NCBI GenBank assembly: GCA_030734395.1
Contig: JAUZTG010000029.1
Location: forward strand, 3,720,001 to 3,784,000
Reading direction: 5' to 3'
DNA length: 64,000 nucleotides
Source of the DNA: Sarocladium kiliense
Taxonomy: Eukaryota > Ascomycota > Sordariomycetes > Hypocreales > Sarocladiaceae
The translations under genes were made by a program, and so were the position numbers. Positions 1 to 10,488 of the stretch are shown piece after piece. The notes under the pieces were generated by a model, which was not told the origin of the DNA, did not search any database, and saw nothing but the letters and a program-made list of their open reading frames with translations. How positions within the stretch are numbered: the first letter of the stretch is position 1; every line of letters begins with the position of its first letter.

Positions 1-531
1 ACCCCATCCTCTTATCTTCTCCCCACCCCGGACGGCGGCCTGGAACACACCGCCGCCCTCTTCTCTTCTCCGCAACAGTTTCTCTCCCAAGCCTCCCGCG
101 GCGAGATCATCCTCTTCCCACCACAGCACTACCTCCTCACCCTTCTCGCCCGGTTCCTCCCCTCCGAAGAAACCCCCGCCTATGGCCCTTTACACTACCA
201 AGCGCAACGTGAGAAGCTGTTAGAGTTCATTGAGAGTGTTCCTACAGCGGAGACGGAGAAAGGGAGGGAGGATCGTACAGCTCAGATTCCGTGGCGTGAG
301 AAGACGATGAGTCCGAGAACGTTGTTTGTGAGAGGTGAGGATGGGCGGGTCGTGCTGGGGCTGGAAAGGCCGGGACCGGAGTTGGAAGGGTCGGAGAGAG
401 GAGGAGATTGGGAGAGGGTTGTATTGGTGAGGTTTACGAAGAGGGGCCCCGTGGAGGTGGAGGTTAGAGGGCGGGAGGAGGTGTTTGAGGAGGAGAGGAG
501 ATGGAAAGCTGCGACGGCGGAGAAGTTGTGA
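1..531 (+). CDS. Nudix hydrolase (NUDT19-like), 3' end only
   Basis: An open frame runs from base 1 to a TGA at 529-531, giving about 176 residues of the C-terminal part of a protein whose start lies outside the window. The segment around residues 10-55 (a PTPDGG..EHTAA stretch, then a GEIILFPPQ motif followed by a leucine-rich helix) matches my memory of the C-terminal half of fungal NUDT19-type Nudix proteins, which hydrolyse CoA or acyl-CoA type diphosphates. The catalytic Nudix box itself would lie upstream and is not visible, so the activity is inferred from the family. The last 70 residues are charged and poorly conserved in character. There is no intron in the visible part. It is convergent with the regulator gene that follows, with 224 bases between the two stop codons. 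Confidence 0.6.
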   Translation, partial: TPSSYLLPTPDGGLEHTAALFSSPQQFLSQASRGEIILFPPQHYLLTLLARFLPSEETPAYGPLHYQAQREKLLEFIESVPTAETEKGREDRTAQIPWREKTMSPRTLFVRGEDGRVVLGLERPGPELEGSERGGDWERVVLVRFTKRGPVEVEVRGREEVFEEERRWKAATAEKL

Positions 532-755
532 AGGAGCCGAGTTTGTATGGGGGGTATACATACGTGGCATGTTTGCATTAGAAGGAGAGGAGTGCAACTC
601 TAAGGAGGATTGCTGTAGTGCTGTGGTCCTCTATATAGATCGTTCATACAAGTCATGGCTTCAATGACGCAATAATCACAGACATGATCCCGCCCGTCCT
701 CCAGTCTTCCAACGCCCTCAAATCATAAGTTCCCAAGCAAAAGGGGATGGGCACC

Positions 756-3700
756 TCATCTCGCTCCTGGTGTCGTTCCCCCCTGCCACATATCCAGCCC
801 CTTCAACGACTGCGTCCAGTCCTGCCAGTCAAAGTCTTGATCTAGCATATTCAGGTCCTCTGTCGCCACCGCCTCCTCCATCACCTTATCCGGCACTCCT
901 CCGCTGCCATTGCCGACCGCCGCTTCGTCCAGCCAGTTGCCCCATACCCATGGTGGAATCTGGTCATTGGGTTGCTGGAGCATTTGCTGTTGCTGCTGCT
1001 GAGTAGGCATATTGCCTGTGAACATCGTAGCCTGAGGAGTATTGATGCAGTTCTTGTTTGTCGTTGTGACGGAACTGTTGGCATTACTGGTAGGCGTGGC
1101 GGTGCCGCCGGTAAATGACATGCTTTGCATGTCCATGTCGCCCGCGTTTGCTGGCATCATGGGGGTAGCAATGCTCATCAGGTCGCGATTATGCAAGCTG
1201 TAGATATCTGCAACGTTGGGTCCAGACTGCGACATGAATTGGTTGAGGTACTGCATCTGCGCCTCTGACATCTCAAGCGTGTCAACCTGTGTCCCAGAGT
1301 TATAGCTCTGTTGCGTCTCTTCTTTGGGTGCAGAAGTCGGTTTCGCGAACAGATCAGTCGGCTGCAGAACATTCGAAGGCAATGAGATAGGCTGATCAGG
1401 CCGGAGAAGAGACCACCACTTCTCCCGAACCTCTGCCATGCGCCCCTCCGTCCCACAAGGCCGACCATACCAGGGTTCTCTCTCGTTTGCCAGCTCTTCC
1501 TGCTCCAGCCTCTTGGCCTCACCCAGATCCTTCTTGAGCCGTGCAATCTCCACGGCGCGATGTCTGCGTACAGTGAGGAACAACTTCCGCAACGGGATGA
1601 AAACCGCCGCCTGATCCGCGCGCTTGATCTTCTCCAACGGCACACGCTGGAACGAGCAGACAGCCTCCCAGGCTCGTTCTGTCAGTGGTGTCCAGTGCCG
1701 TCTTGCAGACTCAACGAGAACGTATGCAATGGGTTGCCAGGTTGTGTACGTCAGGAACAGCCAACTGAAAGGATGAGCACGAGCATCGCGGTGAAGCCTA
1801 GTATCGGACTCGAGGAGCTCAACTGCGGACACAAAGATGCGTTGGCGGACATCAGCGGGCAACTTGTCCGGTTCGCTGAAGAGAACGGGCTGGTAAATCG
1901 TCAGGCACATCTTGGCCATGACGATGCGTGAGATAACTTGGCCCATCCAGTAGATCTCATCCCTGGTGCTCTCACCGCTGGAGTGTTCATCTATCATGGT
2001 CTGCATACTTGAGTAGTATGTTTCAATTAGCGCACGCTCCAACTCCTGGTAAGTTGGTGGGTTCTCCATGGGACACATCTGCCCAGATGCCGAGGACACT
2101 GCCAGGATTCGACGGGCAATCTTCGTGATCTCGCAGCGAAGCAAGTGGACAGACATATCAGTTGGACCGACCCTGGCTACCAGTGGTGCCGTTCCATCAG
2201 GAGACATGTCTGCGTCATTGATGTTAGTGGGAACCTCGGTATCGAAGCCTCGATCATTAATGGTCAGATCCGTGCCCAACTCCTCAGAGGAACGCATGTC
2301 GATCTTGACAATTTCCCACCAAACGCGACGTCGCATCTCCGTCTCGAAAGGTGTAAGGTCGAAGTAGGATCCGTCTCGATGGAGGCCCATCCCCTGAGCA
2401 AGCCGGATGCAAAGACCTGTCATGGACCAGCAGAAGCGGCTGGTGTCGTACCGGCGAGCGACTATGAGGAAGATGACGAGAGCCTGGATCACGGAAAAGT
2501 CGGTCGTAATGAGGAAGTCTGCCTTAGCCAAAGCCTGCTCGGCAGAGAAGCGATATTGAGCAACCAAATTCTCCTTACTCGTGCTGAAGTTCTTCTCGGC
2601 CTGTAAAGATCGACTGTTAGCTTCGCATGATGCATGTTCTTCAAGAAGGTGCGACTTACATCTTCAGGTTCTGTAGCAACCACGGCAGCAAAGAAGATGG
2701 CAAAAACCAAAGCCTGCTGTCCCGGTGAGAGTGAGTCCAAATCTCGGCTTGCTTCACGTAGCAGCTGGTCGGCGGTTGGTACATGCACGACTTTGATCAA
2801 AGGCTCAACAGTGTCTTGGTAGATCTTCCAGAGAAACCAGATGTGTGATGGAACCGGGTACAGCTTCCTAAGATCGACATCGGCGGAGCGGTAGCCCAGT
2901 AAGAAGGCGTGATGGTCGTGGGTAGTAGGATTGTGTCCTGGAGTGGTTTCTGGGGTCTGTTCATACTCTGAATCGTCGGACTCCTCATCCGTCAGTTGAG
3001 CAGCCTCTCTGCGTAATGAGTCCAGCTAGAAGCTTGTCAGTTTCGTTTCCCAAGATGAACACGTCTTGGCGCAAAGTGTCATACCTCATCGTTCATCTTA
3101 GACCAGAAAGCACTGCTAACATATCTGGTCCTGCCCTTATGGTCGTTCAAGACCAAACGTCCAAACTGCTGCCTTGTCTCCCTCCTTCTCGCTGCCTCGC
3201 CTACCTCACTCATCGAGTCGCCGTCTCTGGAGCTGGCTGACGTATGCGGCGACATGGAAGCATCCTTGCCAGTCATACTCGGCAGACGAACAAGATTATT
3301 GCTCGTCGACCGTTTCGGCGGGCCATTAGGCGTTTGCGAAGCATCAGGGGAATTCGACTTGCTCGCATCGACATCAATCTGCCCACTCAGTTCCTCCACA
3401 ATTCCTTCCAATTTCTTCAAGCGCTTGACCAGCTCAGCTTCTCGCTTGCTGAAGTTCTTCTGGGGAGCATTCGGGTCGCGGGGCCGAGGCTGGCGAGGCT
3501 TGCGCCCAGGCGCGGGGAATATGCATGGGATGAGGGCCCGGCGACAAGTTGTGCATGGCATTTGCTTGTCGCACTTGACCTTGCGCCTGCGACATGTCAC
3601 GCACGAGCGCGGATTCACGGCAGGGTTGCCGGAGCCATCTGATGCCTGGATGGCTTTGGTATATGCGTTTGGGCCGGTGGTGTGGTAGACGGTAGCATTG

Positions 3701-3819
3701 GGAGGGATATGGTCATCGGCATCGTGCGGTGAAGGATGACTCTCCGCATCCTGGGATTCGGTCTTCATCGCTGGCTCCTCTGGGAGACGGCTCAGATCGT
3801 TAAAGTCGAAAGGCATCAT
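756..3819 (-). CDS. Zn2Cys6 fungal-specific transcription factor
   Basis: Nuclear DNA-binding regulator of 981 aa in three exons: 3819-3085, 3025-2660 and 2600-756. The 59 bp introns (3084-3026 and 2659-2601) have GTATGA and GTAAGT donors and TAG/CAG acceptors, and all junctions keep frame. Residues about 73-99 form a Zn2Cys6 cluster with spacing C-x2-C-x6-C-x5-C-x2-C-x6-C, followed by a basic proline-rich linker and a leucine-rich coil (LVKRLKKLEGIVEEL). The middle region, which includes YDTSRFCWSMTGLCIRLAQG and LHRDG, is the classic fungal_trans domain. The C-terminal tail is Gln/Asn/Met-rich with a QQQQQQ run and looks like an activation region. I chose the ATG of the MMPFDF start; the frame stays open 86 codons further upstream, but that part looks like leader. 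The target genes cannot be told from sequence. Confidence 0.88.
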
Positions 3820-4690
3820 TATGGCGGCTGGTGGTAGGCGCTGCGCCGTAGGATGATAGACTGGGATGGGCGGCCAAAGGTGAGTCAGTGGCGGCGGTTG
3901 TTCAAGACACGATGGACGGTCGTTGGCGCATCCCCAAGCTGGTACAGTCGCAATGCTGGAAGGCTGCCGATTAGGGATTCGGGATTGACGGATGTGTGTG
4001 TCTTCTGACCGAGCGACGACGGCGACAAAGGGCTGGGGAGTGACTGGCAAGGCGTCGAAACAACGGCAGTGCGGCACATTACCTCATCACCACTAGGCGG
4101 GCGTTTGTTGTATCCGATACAAGCGAGCTAGTAATCTTCACATACTCTGGCCCTGATTGTGGACAGTGCAGCGCTAATACCTGGTCGTCCACTGTAGCTA
4201 GTGTCTGGAGCATTCCTACTTATCTCTGGATCAATAGCCTTATGCTAGGGCTTGACATGTGGTGCCGACCCATCAAGCATACAAACAGCCATCCGTTCCC
4301 AGATCAGCGCCCTTCAGTGGTCACTGGGAGTTGTTAACGATGAGGCGACAGCAACTGTGTCTAGTGCTTACGGCTGGGTCAGTGTCGCTCGAGACCCAAT
4401 ATGGACAACCTTTCAGGCTTTCAGTCATCACCAGCAGCTGACTTGCAGAATATCCATTCTGCATGGGATCGAGTGTCGCTGGGCCATACCAGGTTGGGGA
4501 AGGCCAAAAGCCTCTGAGGCCGGATTTCGCAGCACTTGAGCGCCCAAGTCCGAATTCGGCTACATCACAGCCGAATCACAACTACGCCCTGAAGGAAGGG
4601 GGAAAAACAAATGAAAACAAACAAGAAGCTTAGAAGGAAAATGATTACGGTTATTCTGGAGGGGAACAGTTATGTGGTGCAAAAAATATT
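3820..4690. other. Intergenic, 5' flank of the Zn2Cys6 gene
   Basis: This stretch holds the likely promoter and leader of the minus-strand regulator. Short open frames on both strands are explained by base composition, and no domain or splice-linked frame was recognised. Confidence 0.5.
4681..4686 (-). terminator. RNA polymerase III terminator of the tRNA
   Basis: Six A's on the plus strand, that is TTTTTT on the minus strand, lie four bases after the 3' end of the tRNA, the usual oligo-T stop for RNA polymerase III. Confidence 0.75.
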
Positions 4691-4784
4691 TAGTCTCGGT
4701 GGGATTCGAACCCACGACCTATGCATAGCTTCAACGTAGAGTTGGAGTATAAGAACACAACGGTAACCACTCCGCTACGAGACT
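4691..4784 (-). tRNA. tRNA-Ile (anticodon UAU), with intron
   Basis: A 94-nt tRNA gene on the minus strand. The acceptor stem AGTCTCG/CGAGACT pairs over 7 bp with discriminator A. The D arm is GCGG-AGTGGTTA-CCGT, and the T arm GTGGG-TTCGAAT-CCCAC is perfect. Counting canonical positions puts U33 next to anticodon TAT (34-36) with A37, giving the loop CTTATAA after removal of a 21-nt intron at 4747-4727, just 3' of position 37 where eukaryotic tRNA introns sit. The anticodon stem GTGTT/TGCAT has four pairs (two of them wobble) and a U-U at 31-39. Mature length is 73 nt before CCA. The tRNA would decode AUA. The A/B boxes are intact and a T6 terminator follows. The stem mismatch is the main reason for any doubt about the anticodon. 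Confidence 0.85.
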
Positions 4785-7700
4785 AAACGGGGTAACCCAA
4801 TTTTCTCGTATTTGGTATTATATAGCCCACACCACAGGCGCTCCCACAAGAATACGCTTGGTCGGGCTGTCGATCATATGAACCACTGAAAGAACATCTC
4901 GTACCTGTTTTCATGAATTTTGCGATCGATAGAGACCTTATTCGGAATGCTCTGGTCGTCCAGTGATGGCTGCAAGCCATGTCTGTTGGTCGCTGTGCTG
5001 TGTGCTGTACATCATGGCTACTGCTGCAGCTGCAGCGCCTGCAGCACCACCATGCTCGTTCTCGTGCGGGCAAAGGACCAGGCAATGATGGAAGCAAAGA
5101 GTGCCTCCAATGACTGCACAAGTAATAAGTGAGATCGATCAATATACCGTATGATTCTTCGTCGCGAGATACAAAACTGATTTAAGATTAGAGAGATAGA
5201 TGCCTCGTCTGAAAATTTCTGGCTATGGTCTCCCCCAGACTCAATCAAAACCAGCGCCTTCGTTTTAGCGTTGCAACCACCTTGGCCAACCCTAAGGCCA
5301 GCCCGTGGCCCGACGGCGGGACACGCGCCCCAGTCACGGTCTGCCTCCGGTAAACCGCCAGCAAGGCAGCCTCGATTACACAGAGCAAAGGGACACACGA
5401 TAGGATTAAACGATTCACCATATGTTCGGTCAATGCAAACGTGCTTGCGTCTGTTGATCATTCTCCCAGCTTCCTATTTGAACGCTACGACAACCTTGCG
5501 CTTGTGACCAACACACAGATATCCAGAGAATCCCTGCCACGAAGCTTCAGCCAACAGCCTGTTTTCCCCTCACTTACTCACCTCATGCATGGGCATCTAA
5601 TGCACATTTGCGCCGTTCCATACAGACGTCTAGAAGTGTTCGTCCATTTTCGTTAGCGAAACCAATTCAGCAGCCGACCGGGATGAATGCGAGAAACTGA
5701 TCCACTCAGGAACTGCATCAATTCAAGTATTTCGTGCATCTCCTGCACTTCTGAAGCAAGATGAAAGTGCAGAGATCGTACTGCTGCCATGTTCGCCCCC
5801 ATCTAAACCCCCCGCTGGGCGCCCGGAGAACCGTAGCATCGGAGACTCTATCCCAGTACAATGCCCCACCTTGACAACATCGACGGACATATCATCAGCT
5901 CTTGTGTTGACCTTTCAGCTCCTCCTTACACTGGACCCAACGCGTGGCATCAGTTCAATGGCTCAGCGCCTCTCGCCTCTTCACGCCAATTCGCTTCGAG
6001 TAACGGCATCTGATAACCCCTCTCGAGCATGAACACTTGTTCTTGCCCCTCCTCGGGGACTCCTCTCGTCCGACGCTCGGAACCATACAGCTTCGGCCAC
6101 TCTCTCGGGCCACTGCGTGTGGGCAGAACCAGTCATTGTCGGGGGTGTCAGTCTAATTTGGGCAGTCATGCTGGTATACCCTTGTCCTTGCCACTCTGTA
6201 CACATCATCACCGCCGGGTCGCTAGCTTCAATGAGATGGTGATGGTGTTGTGGTGGTCGGACGGTGAGGCCGGGGCTTCCCCCATCTTCGCTCTCCACAT
6301 GGAAGGCCAATAAGAGTCCAGCAAAAGAGCCTCATCTTCACTTGTGTTCTTCGCGACAGCTCCTATTTATCCGCTGCGAAGAGGGTGGGTGGGGGACCAT
6401 CCACCATCCAGGCCGTGTCCGGCTTGCGCATGCACCTTCAGAGGGGTGTCCGTGGGCCTGCAGTATGTACTGCGGTGAGAACCTAAGGATCCCTCCGTCA
6501 TCCTGCTGATCCATATCGCTCGAAAGTTGGCACGAGGGGTGGTTGTTAGTCTATCGATCCCTAGCTCGTGGAAAGTTAGGATGTCCACTTCCGATGACCG
6601 GGAAAGGAGGTCTCGTTGGCTCCGTCTCTTTGCCATTCCTCGAGTATATGAGACAATCAGACACGCGGTTCAAGCTAGATCATGTAAAGCTCATATGAGC
6701 CTGTCATGGCAGAAGGTAGATGCATGGGGGCGGCGGCCAGCGTTGGAGCATTCTGATTATCTGTCGATCATACAGTCTTGTGTAGTAAGACGTCAGAAAG
6801 ATATCAGAAATATCCCGGCATTGAGAGTCATGAGACCACGGCAGCTTGGCCTGTTGGCCAACGCATGCCCGTCTGTGAGCTTTGCCGTTCACTCCAATAT
6901 ATTGACCGGTTCCGAAGCACGCTTGGTCTTCCGTTGATAGCCACGAATCGCGAGCCTTCGTCGGTCGCGAGTGCCACGTTGTTCCGAAGGCCAAGACAAT
7001 TTGCCATGCCAGAGCGCGGAGCATCGAGGGAGTCATCCCTTCGAGACGGCCAATCGCGCCGTCGTAGATTGTGTTGAGCCTCAACGTCGCAGGCATGTGA
7101 CACGGTCCTTTTGGTGTAAATCAAGTGGCGCCACGGTGTGGAGGTCGGTTACTATCTCGAGGTGGGCGATCGAGAGGGGACGGGTCCTCAAAGTCGGCCG
7201 CTTCTAGGGAAGCCACTTAGCAATGTGAACATATAAGCGTCCATAGCCCAGGCCTTGGGATCGCAGCTGTAGTCTCTGTTCTCGACAGTTGCGACAGATC
7301 TTCATTATACCAGGTCCCAAACAATTCTCATGACCCGAGGAAGTCCTCACTTGATACCCCTTTTGACAAAAGAGTTCCTTGACGAAAGTATGAGTGGCAC
7401 GTGGTCCAGGTATGTCCTCCAAATGAGCACTACCGGCGGCGCTTACACGCGCAACAGTTCCTATTCCATTCAACAGTGGGAGAAGGCTCCTGCGAACGCG
7501 GGGCCGGCCAACGTAATTATCCTTCATTCAGACGCAAAGGATCGTGCAGCGGACAACGCCATCAGAGCAAGTCAGCAGGTAAACCAACCTGCCCAAGGAC
7601 ATGGCTCCGGCCACAGCTCTGGCCAAAACGGTGGGCGGTGAGCGACGGGTTCATAGTACGCTGTAGCATGAGGGGGTGGTAGTTGTCACAGAATACCAGC

Positions 7701-8205
7701 AGGCAGGGATCGGGGTCTATCGTGTATCAGAGACTCATGTGCGAGGGACTAGCCAGGACCGAATGGGGTGGATTGTATGGGAGGCGCGCGCATGGTACTT
7801 TGTGAGATGCAGGCTTACTGCACACTGACCCAAGCCCTGCATCAAAGAAATGGCAGAGGCTCATGTAGCATATCCAGAATGCATGCAAACAATGATGAAT
7901 GATGTTTCTCGGTGTATCATGGGTCGTCGAATGGGAAGCTCACCATGAACAGGCAGGTGACAGGATGACTAAGCAAGATTCTGATCGGGGACGATGGGCA
8001 GGAAGGTGGATGGAGGTAAGGTCACGTGGTCGCCGTGGTCGCGCTTGCCAGATTGGGTTGTAGGGCTTGCGGCGCACAGCCCGGGGACCATCTTCGAAAA
8101 TTTGAGATAAGCGTTGAAGTTACCCATCCCCCTCGACTTTCGGCCAGCCTGCGATTTCGAATCTCCCTCCTCATCACGAAGTAACGCCCTCACAACACCG
8201 ATAAA
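4785..8205. other. 3.4 kb gene-poor region
   Basis: Between the tRNA and RPL23 no open frame could be tied to a known domain or a convincing spliced model. The ORFs present (up to about 147 codons) overlap each other on both strands and have odd composition. One 103-codon ORF at 7330-7641 is listed separately as a weak candidate. The last few hundred bases should be the RPL23 promoter. No repeat family or transposon remnant was recognised. Confidence 0.45.
7330..7641 (+). CDS. Weak candidate small ORF (103 aa)
   Basis: An uninterrupted ATG-to-TGA frame encodes a small hydrophilic protein with no signal peptide or membrane segment and a Gly/His/Ser/Gln-rich C-terminus (GHGSGHSSGQNGG). I do not recognise it. 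It is kept as a candidate because its composition is more protein-like than the neighbouring ORFs. It may equally be chance, since a second frame of 93 codons overlaps it. It is not supported by introns or by a domain. Confidence 0.2.
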   Translation: MTRGSPHLIPLLTKEFLDESMSGTWSRYVLQMSTTGGAYTRNSSYSIQQWEKAPANAGPANVIILHSDAKDRAADNAIRASQQVNQPAQGHGSGHSSGQNGGR

Positions 8206-9080
8206 ATGGCCAAGATTTCGTAAGTTACTGCCATCAGTCTTTTCGCAATCGTTCTGGTGGGATTCTGCGACATCCTCGTGCGGGCAGCTTTTCAACTCGG
8301 TGCATTCGACGACGACCACGACGACAAAAATGTTTTTGACGAGCGACCGACTTGTAGCGAAGGTGGATTGGAAACAGAGAACTGGTCAGAACACAGACAG
8401 GCGATGAGGGATTGATCAGCCACGGGCCTTCTGTTTCGAATGACAAAATGAACCATCAACCACGAACCGCCGTAATATCGATGGTCACATAAAGAATCGA
8501 CAGCTGCCTGCGCGGGGTCCTCCTACCAAACGAGCCAAGCGTTCACGAAAGACCAAATCATATGAGATACTAACCTCTTCTCTCTTAACAGGCGTGGTGC
8601 CCCCGGTGGCAAGCTTAAGATGACCCTCGGTCTTCCCGTCGGTGCCGTCATGAACTGCTGCGACAACTCCGGTGCTCGCAACCTCTACATCATCTCCGTC
8701 AAGGGTATTGGTGCCCGTCTCAACCGCCTGCCCGCTGGCGGTGTCGGTGACATGGTCATGGCCACCGTCAAGAAGGGAAAGCCTGAGCTCAGGAAGAAGG
8801 TCCACCCCGCCGTCATTGTCCGGCAATCCAAGCCCTGGAAGCGCTTCGACGGTGTCTTCCTTTACTTCGAGGACAACGCTGGTGTCGTATGTTCACCCCT
8901 GAGGAACCTCTACTCCTCTGATACTCGAAATAAGCGGAAAAGTGTAGTTTGCTGACTGTGATACTGCAGATCGTCAACCCCAAGGGTGAGATGAAGGGCT
9001 CCGCCATCACCGGCCCCGTCGGTAAGGAGGCTGCTGAGCTCTGGCCCCGTATTGCCAGCAACTCCGGTGTCGTCATGTAA
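8206..9080 (+). CDS. rpl23: 60S ribosomal protein uL14 (RPL23; L17 in older fungal naming)
   Basis: A structural protein of the large ribosomal subunit, 139 aa, in three exons: 8206-8219 (ATGGCCAAGATTTC), 8592-8886 and 8970-9080. Intron 1 is long (372 bp, donor GTAAGT, acceptor AACAG, branch-like ATACTAAC upstream); intron 2 is 83 bp (GTATGT...CAG). Hallmark uL14 motifs are all present: LGLPVGAVMNCCDNSGA, NLYIISVKG, GDMVMATVKKGKPELRKK, GVFLYFEDNAGV and NPKGEMKGSAITGPV. The length equals the family norm. The start is fixed by the short first exon, since the frame of exon 2 has no suitable ATG before the conserved core. Codon use is strongly C-ending, as expected for a highly expressed gene. 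The long first intron is typical of fungal ribosomal protein genes and may carry expression signals. Confidence 0.97.
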
Positions 9081-10488
9081 AGGGTTGTTGTTACGCGTTG
9101 GGGGAAGAAGGACAAAATTTTGGCAAAGGGAAACCAAACGGGATTTTAGAGTGCACGGGGGAGGCAAAGGCGCGGAACCGCCGTATCTACAAAGCTTTCC
9201 ACCAACCCTCCCATCTCTCCGTTGCGAGGCTGGGGGAGGTGAAACCTCTGCATTTTTTTTCGGTCGCGGCGTGTAAAGGGTTGCTTCATACCAAAGGCAT
9301 CGCATTCAGGACAAAAGAAAAACAGAGAACAACTTTCAAAGTTCATGAATTCGCTAGGCTCCCTTTCATCCCCATGTGTGGAATGTGAACATGGCAGATG
9401 CCGAACTTGTAATCTCTCGAGGACCGTCAACAACTCAATTATGACTTGAATCACCGGAGCCTCTTTGGCAACGTCATGCTCACCCCTGCCGAAAGCGTGG
9501 GACGGGACCCTGGCAAAGTTGTGCGTTTGTGGCGCGCGGAATCCGAGCTGTGCTTGACGCTACCCTGCACCGGCATCGAATGTTCCTAATTATACGATGG
9601 ATCGTGCGATAAACGGCAGAAGAAAATGGTTGCAGTACCGAATCTAATTTCTTACATTTTTTTTTGACTGTTTTCAGTCCCAGTTCTGATGGATTTACGA
9701 GTGCTGTTGGTGGTGACGATAGTGATCTTGACAGTCCAGCGTTTGCCTCCTCCGTTGATATCAGGCCCTCCATGATCAGTTTGCCACCCATCAACCTGTA
9801 TGAGTATTTCAGTAATTTGAGTAGTACATACTCATCACACAACAATCACATCACATCGTGCGATATCTGAGACTAGTATTAAGAAAATCTGATATATTCC
9901 ATTGTTCCTATGCAAGTTCTCCCTCTCCACCAAAAAATGAATCAGTCTCCCGTCAGAATCTCGATTCAACTGCAACCAAAACTAAACAGAAAATGCACAA
10001 GGGAAAAACAGGGTAGATGTCTTAATACCGAAACCCGGAGAAAGACAGATGTGACTGGCTGCTCGCGCCGCCGGAATCAATGCGTATACTATCAGATGCA
10101 CCACTCTCCCCCGATCTGTATGCAAAGACTAATGAAAATATGGATAGTAACGAAGGAGGATAATGGAAAATGTGTTAGACATGACGCCGAGAAACACCGT
10201 GATGCTTTTTGTGTCGGGCTGATGGGTGTCATCGAGCATATCAGCTGGACAATCCAGCTCTCCAATGACAATGGCCTTCCAAATAAAAGATGGAACAGGA
10301 AGTTCGAGGAAAGCATAGTTTCCAGCGGAAAAGAGTATGACAAGGGCGTTTTAAATCCAAACGACAATGATGCGCTGGTTCCCTCTTATGTTGTACAAGT
10401 AGGTCCTCCAGCGCGCCGCTTCACCCTCTTGGTTTGCAACAGCTCACCATTGATTATTGTGACACAGCAAGCGGTATGGGTTGCCTGC
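9081..10488. other. Intergenic between RPL23 and the convergent large gene
   Basis: Two convergent 3' untranslated regions are expected here. AT-rich patches (for example around 9590-9900 and 9890-10160) are present. The plus-strand frame that starts at 9910 runs antisense into the next gene and is a shadow. No gene is supported. Confidence 0.5.

Noticed and set aside
8220..8591. Possible C/D-box snoRNA in RPL23 intron 1
   Set aside because: GCGATGAGG resembles a C box only loosely and no matching D box with terminal stem was found.
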